Source of the DNA: Theodoxus fluviatilis
Lineage: Eukaryota; Mollusca; Gastropoda; Cycloneritida; Neritidae
NCBI GenBank assembly: GCA_034096865.1
Contig: JAWQFJ010001812.1
Coordinates: 27,501 to 91,500 of the forward strand
Direction of reading: 5' to 3'
Length of the DNA stretch: 64,000 bases
The position numbers and the translations under genes were made by a program. This document shows, piece after piece, positions 33,279 through 46,284 of the stretch (within the stretch, counting starts at the first letter, position 1; every line of letters begins with the position of its first letter). The notes beneath the pieces are model-generated. The model saw only the letters and a list, made by a program, of their open reading frames with translations, was not told where the DNA came from and did no database searches.

Positions 33279-36106
33279 ATAATGCGTCAGAACTGGTTTT
33301 GGCCACTCCCGTGCCGGGTCCTCCTCGTATTTTGTGTGTGGTTTTTTCTTTCTAATAAAGATATTGTCTCTTTCCATTATTTTTACTCTGCTCTCGTATG
33401 CTTCAGTACGGCCTTGAGGTACTTCAAAGTCATGACGTTGATGCAAGAAAAGCCCTTATCTATTAATCAGCCAATGGACTACAGCAGCAAGTGCAATGCA
33501 GAACGTCCAGACGCGAGGGCAGGAGAAGTCTTTGAGACGCCCCCGTAGGGAAGCCAATATGTTTATGCGCTAACTTCATCCCGCTATCGATTTGTTTGAT
33601 GCAAGCTCCGCCCTCCCTGCCCCTCCTTCTCCACCCGTCCCACGGCAAGTCTCCCCTCCAGCCAGGAACTGCTTCTTTTCCATCCACGCGTACGTCCATG
33701 CCGTCAGGCCCCCAGGAGTTATGAGCGCGAATCTACAGGCATTTCTAAGGAAGAGGCAAAGCTGCCTGTTTTTATATTGCGACGTTTCTCTTATCACTGG
33801 ATGCTCAAGAGGAAAACGTTTCCTCCCTCGTCTTCGGGCCGCAAACTTATAACCTCATCAGCATCATGTCAAGTCTCAGTGGAAGCAGGCAACACCTTGA
33901 CTGCAAATTGTTTGACATTCATTTCCCAATATTTCTATTTTGAAAACGCATATTGCAGGCTTTTCCACTTCATAGCGAATATGGAATGAAAGTTGATTAT
34001 TCTATGAATCTGTAGACTTTAAAAAAAATCATTGTGCTTTCTTATAATTGTAAGATATGTGCTAATTACAGGCATATGTCTCTGTTTGACCAAAGTTCCT
34101 TATATTGTGCTGGTTCTTCAGTAAGTACATCAACTGAAATCTTAGGTTCATCCGTCCTATAATTTGATTGTTGAAAGACACAAGGAAATCATGCGACAAA
34201 GTATGCAGAGTGCAGAGTGACTGCAAAGAAAGCAAATAAATAACAGGACTGAGAAAAGAACTGCAACGTCGAGTCGAGTATGAAACGGACCGACGGCTAA
34301 AGCAATGCTCATAAATCATTTAGGGTTCCCCAGCTATTCCACGGGGTTCCTGTATTCAATCTCTATTCCTTGTCTGCTGCATATGTGTATGCATGGTTTG
34401 TTATTAATTTTGTTCTTTCCTTTTTCTCCTTTCCCCGTCTCACCTCGTTCCTTTTTCGTCTGCGCTACATATTCCTTTCTCGTGTTCATTTCATTGCTTC
34501 CTACTCCAGCCATCTTGACCCCTCAACTCCAGCCAACTTGACCCCTCAACCCCTCATTTCCCCATTTCCTCGTGTACGTCTGCTCCTCCTCCTTTCCCGA
34601 AAGTCCTTCAAAGAGTGAGGTCATACGTCGCGAGATCAGCAGGGCTCTGGGTAGGAGTGTATCGACATTCTGGTATGGAGACTGCCGCCGGAACACGGCG
34701 CAGGCGCAGTTGCAAGTGGCGTCCCCTGGCCCATGTCGTGACGCCACTGCATGGAAGTCCAGGACCACGAATTTGATAAAGGATGAAGGTGAATGGGGAG
34801 GAGTTATACAGGATCTCGTTTCAGTCTGCGCCTGACCAAAACCATTGGAGGGGAGATGGGGCGGGCGCGGGTGAGAGTGATGCGTGGAATGGAATCAGGG
34901 AGTTGGTGGTGGTGGTGGCGATGGTAATGGTGGTCGTGGTGGTAATGGTGGTGGTGGTGATTTTAATGGTGGTGGTGGTGGAGTTAGAGGTGGTGGTACA
35001 TTGGGCTGATGTTGGGAAATTGTAGGGGGAGCTTTTGAGGAGGGGAGGACGTGGACCGAGCCGACACCGCCGAGGCGACCTTTGCTGGGAGGACGGAGGA
35101 AGGGAGGGGGAAATTGATTCGTGGCGAGGCGAGCGACGCTAGAAAGTGACCACTCGTGGAAGTGTCAATACGGACGCGGGATCGCTCATTGGATGTATGT
35201 TTGACTTCTCGCGCGCCACCATGGTCCGTGTTGCGGGGGCCGCACAGGGGCGGTTGTCCTTGCCCGCAGTCTTTGCAGCGGCCTGAATCGCCAGTGCCGC
35301 GCTGCTTGCCGGACAGAGGGACCCAGTGTCCTGGGACGCCTGGAGTGATGTTGACGCAGGACCCCGGTGTAGACGGACTGCTGTCTGAAGCGAGATGAAA
35401 ATGTCGGTGACGGAGAGTTCTTTGTCGCAGACAGAGACAGGAAGACAGTGAGAGCTGCACAGGAATATTTGCGCAGTGACTTCGAAGCTGAAAGGGAAAA
35501 CTGATGATGCTGTTCAAAAAAAGAAACTGCGATTATTATGTTAAAACACGAGGCTTTCGTTGAGTGGACTAGTGCTTGGAAAAATGAGGATGTTCGAGAC
35601 GACTTCTGCAGAGACTGAGAAAAGGTCAAAACAGATGGAAATGGAAGACTCCCTGCTCGAACTTTGGCGGGAACTTACAGGATTCAGTCAATTGCCGAGA
35701 ATGATTATTGACTTTTCAACTTTGAGCGCTCCTTATCGACCCAACGCCGAGTAAGTGGGTGATGTGTGCGATGCTTCACGCATCCACGGACATCATCAGG
35801 GATATTCGTCTGGAGGCTGCGCTAGACCATTCCAAAATAATCAGCAGTTAAAAAATGTAGTCACGAAAATTTATTTTTGAACATATTTCTTCGCCTCCCT
35901 ACCCATTACGCGATTATCATTTCCATTTCTGACAACATTTCTATTTTTGTCTTTGCACTTTAAGGAGTATTGGTATTTCGGTGTGGAGAGCATACTTATT
36001 ACTGCCTACGCATAACCCACCACTCCCCCGTATCCATCTTGAGCAAACTTAAATCATCTGTATTCACTGCGGAATGATCTTTATTCGTGTGATCTATTGG
36101 AGGAGG
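33279..36106. other. Intergenic, GGT tract and GC-rich segment
   Basis: Contains an imperfect GGT/GAT tract (about 34903-34998) and a GC-rich part (about 34630-35400) with overlapping open frames (34984-35517 minus, 35156-35398 plus). These lack any domain I recognise, and I do not call genes. Confidence 0.35.
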
Positions 36107-36111
36107 ATGTG
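36107..36111. repeat. Target-site duplication, left copy (ATGTG)
   Basis: ATGTG directly precedes the left LTR and recurs at 41354-41358 directly after the right LTR, the 5-bp duplication expected of LTR-retrotransposon integrase. Confidence 0.9.
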
Positions 36112-37298
36112 TGTGACGTACTTGTTCTTTGATCAAATTAACTCGTTTAAATGTCTAGGGGAAGAACCAAAGCACGCACCTTCATTCCTCCATTCACACG
36201 CTAGATGGTAATTGTCTAAATGAAGTAATGGCAAAAACGGTATCAATTCAAAGGAAGTAGTTTAATTTTCATGAATGCATTTACCAGTGAATGGTGACTG
36301 AGCGACAAACGCTACAATAAATGCATAGAATGCAAGTAGAAAACAATCAATTCAGTTCAGCAATTTGAAGCGAGACAAGTAAAAAGAAAACAATGAAAAG
36401 AAAGATGTCTGCCCGAGCCGAGGTAATTAACTAAATGTACTTATCTGACCCTTTCGATGAAAAACGTGCAGGTGGAGAAGCACGGACCTAAACCCCACGC
36501 TCACCGCGTTAGCACCGGGGTTGGAATTGGGGGGAGGAGGGGGTCTGAGTGCACCGACATTGCAGCCGGTGACCCTGGAGGGAAATCACCACAGTCGATG
36601 AAACAGCTGAAACTTGGCATTCTTTCATTCTCTCTCTCTCTCTGGCATTCCTTCTTCTTCTGCGTCGTGTCGAGGGAACTGGCTCCTACGTCTTCTTCTT
36701 CTTCTTCCTCGGAAAGGAGTCGGTCTGCTCTCCAACAAGACAGGCCACCACACTTTAGCAAAGCAGGCAAGCTGGCTGGCAGGCAAGCTGGCTGTTCAAC
36801 ATTCCACCACCCCCTGGCAGAGGGGTTCGCTTCCAACTGGCTCCGGGCCGGCTGAGGTTTCTTACTATTCCCATTCTACGTTTCTCTATATGGCCACCGC
36901 CAAGTATAAACCTAACAAGCAGGGCGCCAGCATCTTCACGGACACTGCTTTTGCTGAAAATAAATGTTATGACGCCTCGAGCATCCGGCGACACTTGTTT
37001 AAATAACTTCGCTGACGTCACCAAGTCCAGCCAGTCCAATCACTACTGTCCATCCCACCCCACTCTGACTGGTCAATTCACAAGTTGAAATTCACTGGTT
37101 GGTCAGCGCTAAAACGCCAGTGAAGTCCACTACACTGGTAACGCTTTCAAGTTATTCACATGCACAGGGGTCAATTCTGTACTGACACCGGCTCAGGGCA
37201 ATGAAAAAACCTCTAAGGCTACGGCTCAGCAGACGCATAGTAAACATTTCTAATAATACTAATAACCACAAGGCATGAAAAAACGTTGTCTCGCCACA
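36112..37298 (-). repeat. 3' LTR (left copy)
   Basis: 1187 bp with TGTG...CACA ends. Carries TGACGTCA at 37013-37020 and, on the minus strand just downstream, TATTTAA at 37005-36999, a likely CRE plus TATA promoter. Several 90-130-codon open frames in it repeat exactly in the other LTR and are shadows. Confidence 0.95.
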
Positions 37299-37308
37299 CC
37301 TCCCTACC
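37299..37308 (-). promoter_or_regulatory. Polypurine tract
   Basis: On the minus strand GGTAGGGAGG directly abuts the 3' LTR, the expected plus-strand primer for reverse transcription. Confidence 0.75.
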
Positions 37309-37639
37309 ACAATGAGAAAAATGTTATAGACATGACATTTTTCACAAGTCACAATTCAAACAGTCAAAACTCTCAAACAACAGGGGACCCCGGGTTACGT
37401 GGTCTATTTTACCACTAGGATAGTCGGTACAGAACTAAACAAAAAAGGACTACATCAGCCTCATTTAACAACCTAACATTCCGTTACCCCGACCACCTCC
37501 CAGGAATGATGTCACCCTCTCACTGACTTCATACACTAAGTCAAACATCATCACACCACACCAAACTCACCTCAAATTTCAAAATGAACCTTTATGGGTT
37601 CTAGGATTATACAACTAATAATCATAACAGGGTTAATCT

Positions 37640-37708
37640 CATTGAGTCGCCTTTTACGACACGTGCAACTGCACGGTGGGCCAATTCTTGTTCCCCGTAC
37701 CCACAGGG
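37640..37708 (+). repeat. SINE-type core relic inside the LTR element
   Basis: GAGTCGCCTTTTACGACACG, then CGGTGGGCCAATTCTTG and GTACCCACAGGGG, match the layout of a conserved core shared by many invertebrate SINEs (I recall such a metazoan-wide central domain). No tRNA-like head is attached. A related but more decayed core lies near 52741-52800 in the opposite orientation. Confidence 0.5.
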
Positions 37709-37861
37709 GTAAGAGAAAACCACTTTCCTCTAACGTTAAACAGGAACACCTCAAAACTCTCACACTCCACCCATCACCTTCTCTGCATAGCACCCTCCAA
37801 TAAACAGCCAAACACATCAAATCTTTCTCATTCCCACACCCATTCATTCCTCTCTCTGAAT

Positions 37862-38641
37862 TTAGCCTTTCTTTCTCTTCTTCCAGTCAAACCACCTTCT
37901 CTCTCTGTGGCTCGTCTCTCCGAGACTCACACCACCACATGCAACCTCTCCCATCTCCATTCCTTCCTCTCCCACATCCTCCAACTCCACACCAGTCTTC
38001 CCACAAGACTCAATTCCTTCCTCTCCCACATCCTCCAACTCCACACCAGTCTTCCCACAAGACTCAATTCCTTCCTCTCCCACATCCTCCAACTCCACAC
38101 CAGTCTTCCCACAAGACTCAATTCCTTCCTCTCCCACATCCTCCAACTCCACACCTCCGAGCACTAAGGGCTCACAAGGGAGAACTCCATTCCCTTCCTC
38201 CTCACACTGACTCTCCTCAGTCAGGCCTACGAGCGCTACAGGCTCTCTCGTCTCACACGAGACACACACAGTCTCCTCAGGAGCAACAACCTTCTCACAC
38301 CGACTCTCCTCCGCAACAACCTCCTCAGCAACAACAACCTCCTCACACTGACTCTCCTCAGCAACAACAACCTTCTCAGCAACAACAACCTCCTCACACT
38401 GACTCTCCTCAGCAACAACCTCCTCACAGCCCCCCATCAAGGCCATCCTCCGACTCAATATCATACCCACTCCTGAGGGTGAGGGTTCCCACTGATCCAA
38501 CACGCCAACCACCGCAGGACCGCGATATCTCTTAAAGGATGCCAACAAAGCTCTCCCCTCCTGATAGGGTCTAGGACTCTCGCACAACGGTCCACTCTCA
38601 TCAGGCACCACACACAGCTTTTTTGCCGCGGATACACACCG
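37862..38641 (-). CDS. Gag read-through extension with acidic repeats
   Basis: After the gag stop codon (38644-38642) the same frame stays open for 259 codons. The first part (CVVPDESGPLCESPRPYQ and on, about 75 residues) is not repetitive. The rest consists of QCEEVVVAEE-type repeats and four copies of an 18-residue GVELEDVGEEGIESCGK unit (54 bp, about 37957-38160), ending in a basic WFDWKKRKKG tail. No protease or reverse transcriptase motif is present. The stop context is UGA-CGG, a known leaky context, so it could be made as a gag fusion. It has no ATG of its own near the start. It is either a tether-like accessory region or the decayed front of pol. Function unknown. Confidence 0.5.
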   Translation of the reverse strand, partial: RCVSAAKKLCVVPDESGPLCESPRPYQEGRALLASFKRYRGPAVVGVLDQWEPSPSGVGMILSRRMALMGGCEEVVAEESQCEEVVVAEKVVVAEESQCEEVVVAEEVVAEESRCEKVVAPEETVCVSCETREPVALVGLTEESQCEEEGNGVLPCEPLVLGGVELEDVGEEGIESCGKTGVELEDVGEEGIESCGKTGVELEDVGEEGIESCGKTGVELEDVGEEGMEMGEVACGGVSLGETSHRERRWFDWKKRKKG

Positions 38642-39880
38642 TCAGGTATCCCGTTTCACTCCCACTCTGCAGTCACGACTCCTGTGTCCCATCCTTCCAC
38701 AACTAAAGCATGTGATACTTCTAATTGGTTGACCCACACTCCTTCGCTCATCCTGCCTCCCTTCCTCCCGACTCTTCCTATGACCACTTCCCACATGAAG
38801 CAGGTGGTAGTCGTCTGCCAACGAAGCTGCCTGGTCAATCCCCTCTACCTTCCTCTCCCCTAGGTAGACTCGAATCTCATCCGACACCGAGTTCTCGAAC
38901 TGCTCCATCATAAACACCTGTTTCAGTCGATCCAAATCAGCAGATGCCTCAACAGCCACACACCATCTGTCAAACGTGCCATGCAATCGATATGCAAAGT
39001 CCCTGAACGACTCTCTCTCTCCCTTCTTGCAATTCCTGAATTTCTGTCTATAGGCTTCAGAAGTGAGAGCATACTTCTTCAGAACTTCAGCTTTCAATGT
39101 CGCATAATCAGTCTCTTCTTTGGGCAAAGTGGTGTAAACTTCCGCAGCTTTCCCAATCAGAACGCTACCCACTATGACAGTCCAATTCTTCCTCTGCCAC
39201 CTCAAACTCTCGGCTTGTTTCTCAAATGCAGCGAAAAAACCTTCCACATTCATCTCAGAAAACACCGGAACTCCTGTGTATCTTCTCAAATCAATCTCAC
39301 CCTCTCTCTCCCTCCTGACCCTTTCTTCCTCCTCTTTTTCCTTCCTCTCTCTCTCCATCTCCACCTTGCTCTTTTCTAGCTCCAATCTCTCTCTCTCCAA
39401 CTTATCAGCGTCTACCCTAGCTCTCTCTGCCGCCTCCATCTTCTCTCTCTCCAACCTTTCAGATTCTATCCTGGCTTTCTCTGCCGCCTCCATCTTCTCT
39501 CTCTCCAACCTTTCAGCTGCTTCCACTTCCAATCTCTTCTCTCTTTCACTCGCTTCTATTCTCTTCAATTCCACCTCCCTGTCCAAATTCTTCATTCTCT
39601 CAGCTGACTCTATTTCCATCTTGCGCATCTCCCATTCATGCTGCCTTTGTTTTTCCTCATTCGTCTCTCTCTCCATCCTCTTTCCCCCATCCGGATCCAT
39701 CTTCAGCACATTCTCCTCAGCCTTCCTCTCATCCACAAACTTAATCAGAGCTTCTAACTTGGCAACTTTTGAAACCCCTTTGCTGACATCCATACCATAT
39801 TTCTCACTCATTTCGTCCAAACCCTGTTTATCCAAAGACAAAATCTCCGACAACGTCGGCCACTCTCCTTTCTCCGCCAT
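38642..39880 (-). CDS. Retrotransposon Gag with SCAN-like capsid and CCHC zinc knuckle
   Basis: A 412-residue protein from the ATG at 39880 (G at -3 and +4; the frame extends 12 codons upstream without an ATG). Residues 1-60 are a small N-terminal region. Residues 60-200 are a long Glu/Lys/Arg-rich coiled coil. Residues 200-360 look like a gag capsid: FRNCKKGERESFRDFAYRLH at about 281-300 and QVFMMEQFENSVSDEIRVYL at about 321-340 resemble the helices of SCAN domains, which derive from Gmr1-like gag. The C-terminus holds a zinc knuckle, C391-X2-C394-X4-H399-X4-C404, for RNA binding. It would form the particle that packages the element RNA in the cytoplasm. The frame is intact, in line with recent mobility. 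Confidence 0.93.
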   Translation of the reverse strand: MAEKGEWPTLSEILSLDKQGLDEMSEKYGMDVSKGVSKVAKLEALIKFVDERKAEENVLKMDPDGGKRMERETNEEKQRQHEWEMRKMEIESAERMKNLDREVELKRIEASEREKRLEVEAAERLEREKMEAAEKARIESERLEREKMEAAERARVDADKLERERLELEKSKVEMERERKEKEEEERVRREREGEIDLRRYTGVPVFSEMNVEGFFAAFEKQAESLRWQRKNWTVIVGSVLIGKAAEVYTTLPKEETDYATLKAEVLKKYALTSEAYRQKFRNCKKGERESFRDFAYRLHGTFDRWCVAVEASADLDRLKQVFMMEQFENSVSDEIRVYLGERKVEGIDQAASLADDYHLLHVGSGHRKSREEGRQDERRSVGQPIRSITCFSCGRMGHRSRDCRVGVKRDT

Positions 39881-40149
39881 GACTAATTTATCAAATCCCC
39901 AACCACTAAAGAGCAAGCTAGCAAACCTCCCACACTAAGTATCTACTCAATTCCTAAGAATAGTCAAATCAAATACTAAGCAAGGTTCACACAAACAGCA
40001 AGGCATGAGAGCAACAAGGTGAATCAAAAGCAAAAATGGCAGTTCAGGTCATGTCACAACACTCTCGCTCAAGGCACAGACACTCCAAATTTAACTGTGA
40101 AACATGAATTCAGATTTACTTTACTTTTGCATTTCGTTCAAATTATCCC

Positions 40150-40164
40150 AAGACGAAGACCCCA
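40150..40164 (-). promoter_or_regulatory. Candidate primer-binding site
   Basis: On the minus strand TGGGGTCTTCG starts two bases after the 5' LTR end. The TGG fits pairing to a tRNA CCA end. The particular tRNA was not identified. Confidence 0.5.
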
Positions 40165-40166
40165 AA

Positions 40167-41353
40167 TGTGACGTACTTGTTCTTTGATCAAATTAACTCG
40201 TTTAAATGTCTAGGGGAAGAACCAAAGCACGCACCTTCATTCCTCCATTCACACGCTAGATGGTAATTGTCTAAATGAAGTAATGGCAAAAACGGTATCA
40301 ATTCAAAGGAAGTAGTTTAATTTTCATGAATGCATTTACCAGTGAATGGTGACTGAGCGACAAACGCTACAATAAATGCATAGAATGCAAGTAGAAAACA
40401 ATCAATTCAGTTCAGCAATTTGAAGCGAGACAAGTAAAAAGAAAACAATGAAAAGAAAGATGTCTGCCCGAGCCGAGGTAATTAACTAAATGTACTTATC
40501 TGACCCTTTCGATGAAAAACGTGCAGGTGGAGAAGCACGGACCTAAACCCCACGCTCACCGCGTTAGCACCGGGGTTGGAATTGGGGGGAGGAGGGGGTC
40601 TGAGTGCACCGACATTGCAGCCGGTGACCCTGGAGGGAAATCACCACAGTCGATGAAACAGCTGAAACTTGGCATTCTTTCATTCTCTCTCTCTCTCTGG
40701 CATTCCTTCTTCTTCTGCGTCGTGTCGAGGGAACTGGCTCCTACGTCTTCTTCTTCTTCTTCCTCGGAAAGGAGTCGGTCTGCTCTCCAACAAGACAGGC
40801 CACCACACTTTAGCAAAGCAGGCAAGCTGGCTGGCAGGCAAGCTGGCTGTTCAACATTCCACCACCCCCTGGCAGAGGGGTTCGCTTCCAACTGGCTCCG
40901 GGCCGGCTGAGGTTTCTTACTATTCCCATTCTACGTTTCTCTATATGGCCACCGCCAAGTATAAACCTAACAAGCAGGGCGCCAGCATCTTCACGGACAC
41001 TGCTTTTGCTGAAAATAAATGTTATGACGCCTCGAGCATCCGGCGACACTTGTTTAAATAACTTCGCTGACGTCACCAAGTCCAGCCAGTCCAATCACTA
41101 CTGTCCATCCCACCCCACTCTGACTGGTCAATTCACAAGTTGAAATTCACTGGTTGGTCAGCGCTAAAACGCCAGTGAAGTCCACTACACTGGTAACGCT
41201 TTCAAGTTATTCACATGCACAGGGGTCAATTCTGTACTGACACCGGCTCAGGGCAATGAAAAAACCTCTAAGGCTACGGCTCAGCAGACGCATAGTAAAC
41301 ATTTCTAATAATACTAATAACCACAAGGCATGAAAAAACGTTGTCTCGCCACA
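40167..41353 (-). repeat. 5' LTR (right copy)
   Basis: 1187 bp, the same length as the left copy and matching it wherever compared, offset by 4055 bp. It contains the promoter copy that would drive gag: TGACGTCA at 41068-41075 with TATTTAA following on the minus strand. Confidence 0.95.
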
Positions 41354-41358
41354 ATGTG
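41354..41358. repeat. Target-site duplication, right copy (ATGTG)
   Basis: Matches 36107-36111. Confidence 0.9.
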
Positions 41359-43360
<2,002 letters not shown>

Positions 43361-45658
43361 ACCTGTCTGCCTGCCCGTCAGTCCACTTGCCTGTTTGTTA
43401 TTATAACTGTCGTTATGCTTTCTTTGTCGTTTTGTTTATTGTTTGCATTTTTAGTCATTTCATTTTACTTTTTGTCTCTCTGCGGGTTTGTTTTTTTCGT
43501 AAGTGTGAGTGTGTGCGTAAGTGTGCTTGTGCATGCGCGCGCGCGTGCGCGCGTGTGTGCCTGTGTCTTTGTGTCTCTTTCCGTTTTTCATGTCACATTC
43601 AGCCCGTCTATTTCAGCATCTACTTCTCTGTGTGTATGATTAAGTTCACATGGACACAGTGTGGTTGCACTAGACAGCACAGGAAGTCATGCACTCCTTT
43701 GCCTTGTCCGCCCAACTATCCCCATCCCACCCACCACCACCTCCAATCCCCCTTCAGTCCCAACCTCTGGCCCCAGAAGCAAAATGGCATTCCTACTGTC
43801 ACTGACCTCCTCGCTTCAAGCCAGCCTAATCCTAGTCCTTCAGCAATAGATCGTTGTCCGAGAATTGTGAGTTTTTGCAAAGAAACGTTTCTCCATTTCC
43901 CTCATCCCGAGTGGCAAGTTCAAAAGGAGTGATTTGGCAAATTGCTAGTTGCAGGCCCATTTTGACAGAGTGGCTAGTGCCTTTCCTCATCCATTCTTCT
44001 TTCCAACGCACCCACGCACGCGCTGGTCGCGAAATCTCGGCGTGACTCACAGAGAAACAAACACAGGCGGCTCAGCCGCCATTTGCATTTTAATCATGGC
44101 GATGAAAATGGGTGGAGTTGCCCCGACACTCGGCACTCGATTCCTCGAGGGCATTTCGTCCCAAAAAAGGAGACCTCTGCTGTAGTTGATGTGAACTCGA
44201 TTAACTCGCTTGACACGAATCCGCGACAGCCTGCGTTCGTCTCGAGGGGTGTTAAGGCGAAGCGATTACAGGGGTCTGGACAGAATCAGTGTAATTTGTA
44301 TTCATTTAGTCTCCTACGTTGAAGAGTTAATGAATCAGAGTGAATGCCAACCCGTGACAAAAGTGCTCTGCTTGATTGTCCTTGCGAAGAGGCTATTTTA
44401 GTCACCCTGACTACGAGTCTCCCGAAATTGAGTGGCTTAGAGTAAGAAACTAGATTTATGCGTTGAAGCTTTTCTTTTTCTCCCTTTCTCTCTCCCTCTG
44501 AAAGAGTAATTTTAAAATTCTAAACTGGGAGATGTGTTTTATGTCATGGATATTCTTGTGAAATGCTCACATAAAGCTACTACGTAATCAACAACAAAGC
44601 AAGATCGAGATGAAAACAGCAGGACATAAATCAGCATGATGAATGTCACGAGAGGACAATGAATCTTCTCTCAGATTTGTTCTTCACAGGCGATTGGGTA
44701 CATGTACATTGCGGTGTTGAATTCTGAAAGCGAGTGTCTCTGCGACTTCAGCCCCAAGATTTGACTGATGTAATGCACTAGTTGAGACTGCCAATGACAG
44801 AACACATTATCGAGCTATCACAAAAAATGCACCGAAGACTTTTGAAGAGGAGCCCAGGCAGCCAGACGTCGCCACCGAGCTAAGTCCATCCCTGCCACAA
44901 CAGCAGACTTCCAGTGTCCTCCTGTCTGTTCGCGACTGTGCAAATCCCAACTTGGACCACAGAGCCATTCCCATGTGCACAGATGACTGCGCAGATATAC
45001 TTCTTCCTCGAGATTCGAGGGACCACCATGATGATGGTGTTTATGAATGAATTAAATGAATACATTTTAATCAAAATTCCGTTCAAAAAGACGCTCATGA
45101 GACTGAGCACGGAAGTCGACATATGATAACCGTGTTGATGTGTTGTTGCATTCATTGCACTCTCTCACACTCGTTTTCTCTAAGACGGGGAAATAGCTAC
45201 TTGTGTGGAAAAATAAGGCGTTAAAAAGTGATCGTGTTGCATTCAACAATGATACATGACTTCATGAAGTGTTCTCCATTTCTATTTATGAAAACTGAGA
45301 AACTGATTTGGGTATCCATAACTAGGCTGACTTGTGACATAGTAAGCATATTCTGCTCTGTTGATATGACTGAGACCTTCCGTCCGATTGCTAAAGGGAA
45401 GTCTGTCATGAATCAACGAGGCGTGTCAGGAATTGATTTCCAGTTAAGTTCAGAAATGAACCCCAAAAAGTATAAGCTCCCAAAACGAATGTGATTATGA
45501 ACATATCCCTGTAGGCAATGAAGTGAATATGTCTAATGTTTCTTCGTGTTAGATGATTCCATTACAGAAAATGCTGATGAAATACTTGTATCAACACATC
45601 CTCAATTTCTGAAAATTTGTTCAGCTTTCCAAGCAAACGACAAGCAGCAAAACGTGAT
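43361..45658. other. Intergenic
   Basis: A GTGCGCGCG-rich patch near 43500-43570; otherwise unique. Open frames under 95 codons have no recognised domain. Confidence 0.35.
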
Positions 45659-45663
45659 ATGAG

Positions 45664-45696
<33 letters not shown>

Positions 45697-45855
45697 TATT
45701 ATAGAGACAGAGAGAGAGAGGTGGACAGACAGACATACAGAGAGAGATATTATAGAGACAGACAGAGAGAGAGAGATAGACAGACAGACAGAGAGAGATA
45801 TTATAGAGACAGAGACAGAGAGACAGACAGACAGACAGACAGAGAGAGATATTAG

Positions 45856-45886
<31 letters not shown>

Positions 45887-45890
45887 TATT

Positions 45891-45942
<52 letters not shown>

Positions 45943-45943
45943 T

Positions 45944-45983
<40 letters not shown>

Positions 45984-45988
45984 GATAT

Positions 45989-46032
<44 letters not shown>
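45659..46032. repeat. GA / GACA microsatellite with GATATTATAGAGACAG units
   Basis: GA repeats punctuated by five GATATTA blocks and GACA runs, showing a longer irregular unit of about 50-65 bp in the left part. The RERERQTD frames are repeat translations. Confidence 0.95.
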
Positions 46033-46034
<2 letters not shown>

Positions 46035-46284
46035 GGAAACGTGGAAACACAGCTGTGTGAAGAGTGCAGGCGGGAAAGAAGGTTGTTTTCTTATAATCTT
46101 CCTCCAGCGCTGCCGCGTCTGCTAACGTGCGTGCAGGCGGCTGCGTTTCTCTCTGACTCTGTCTGTACCTTCGGGGCAACTCGGGCAGGCTGCAGACTCT
46201 GTCCCAGGTCCGCGTGGGCGGAGATCGAAGCTCCACAGCACGCCTGCCTGCACGCCTGCTGTACCCGTGCCTCTGTGCATGTAT

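Larger units (their letters stand above)
36112..41353 (-). mobile_element. LTR retrotransposon, gag-only, non-autonomous (5242 bp)
   Basis: Two direct 1187-bp LTRs (36112-37298 and 40167-41353), each starting TGTG and ending CACA, enclose a 2868-bp interior and are flanked by ATGTG duplications. On the minus strand the order is 5' LTR (right), primer-binding site, gag, a 259-codon extension after one UGA, a non-coding stretch, polypurine tract and 3' LTR (left). No protease, reverse transcriptase, RNase H or integrase frame exists in the interior, so mobility must depend on enzymes supplied elsewhere. The LTRs match in length and in every stretch I compared, so the insertion is very young. 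The gag type points to the Ty3/gypsy group, probably Gmr1-like. Confidence 0.95.

Noticed and set aside
36457..37039. Open frames of 94-132 codons in the left LTR, repeated at 40512-41094
   Set aside because: Identical in both LTRs because the LTRs are identical; no domain, and they overlap on both strands.
38612..38630. A-AAA-AAG slippery heptamer a few codons after the gag stop
   Set aside because: It lies past the stop, and the -1 frame leads only about 70 codons further to a stop without a pol motif, so frameshifting is not a convincing route.
39174..39938. 254-codon plus-strand frame
   Set aside because: Antisense shadow of gag, with Ser/Leu-rich composition from the coiled-coil codons.
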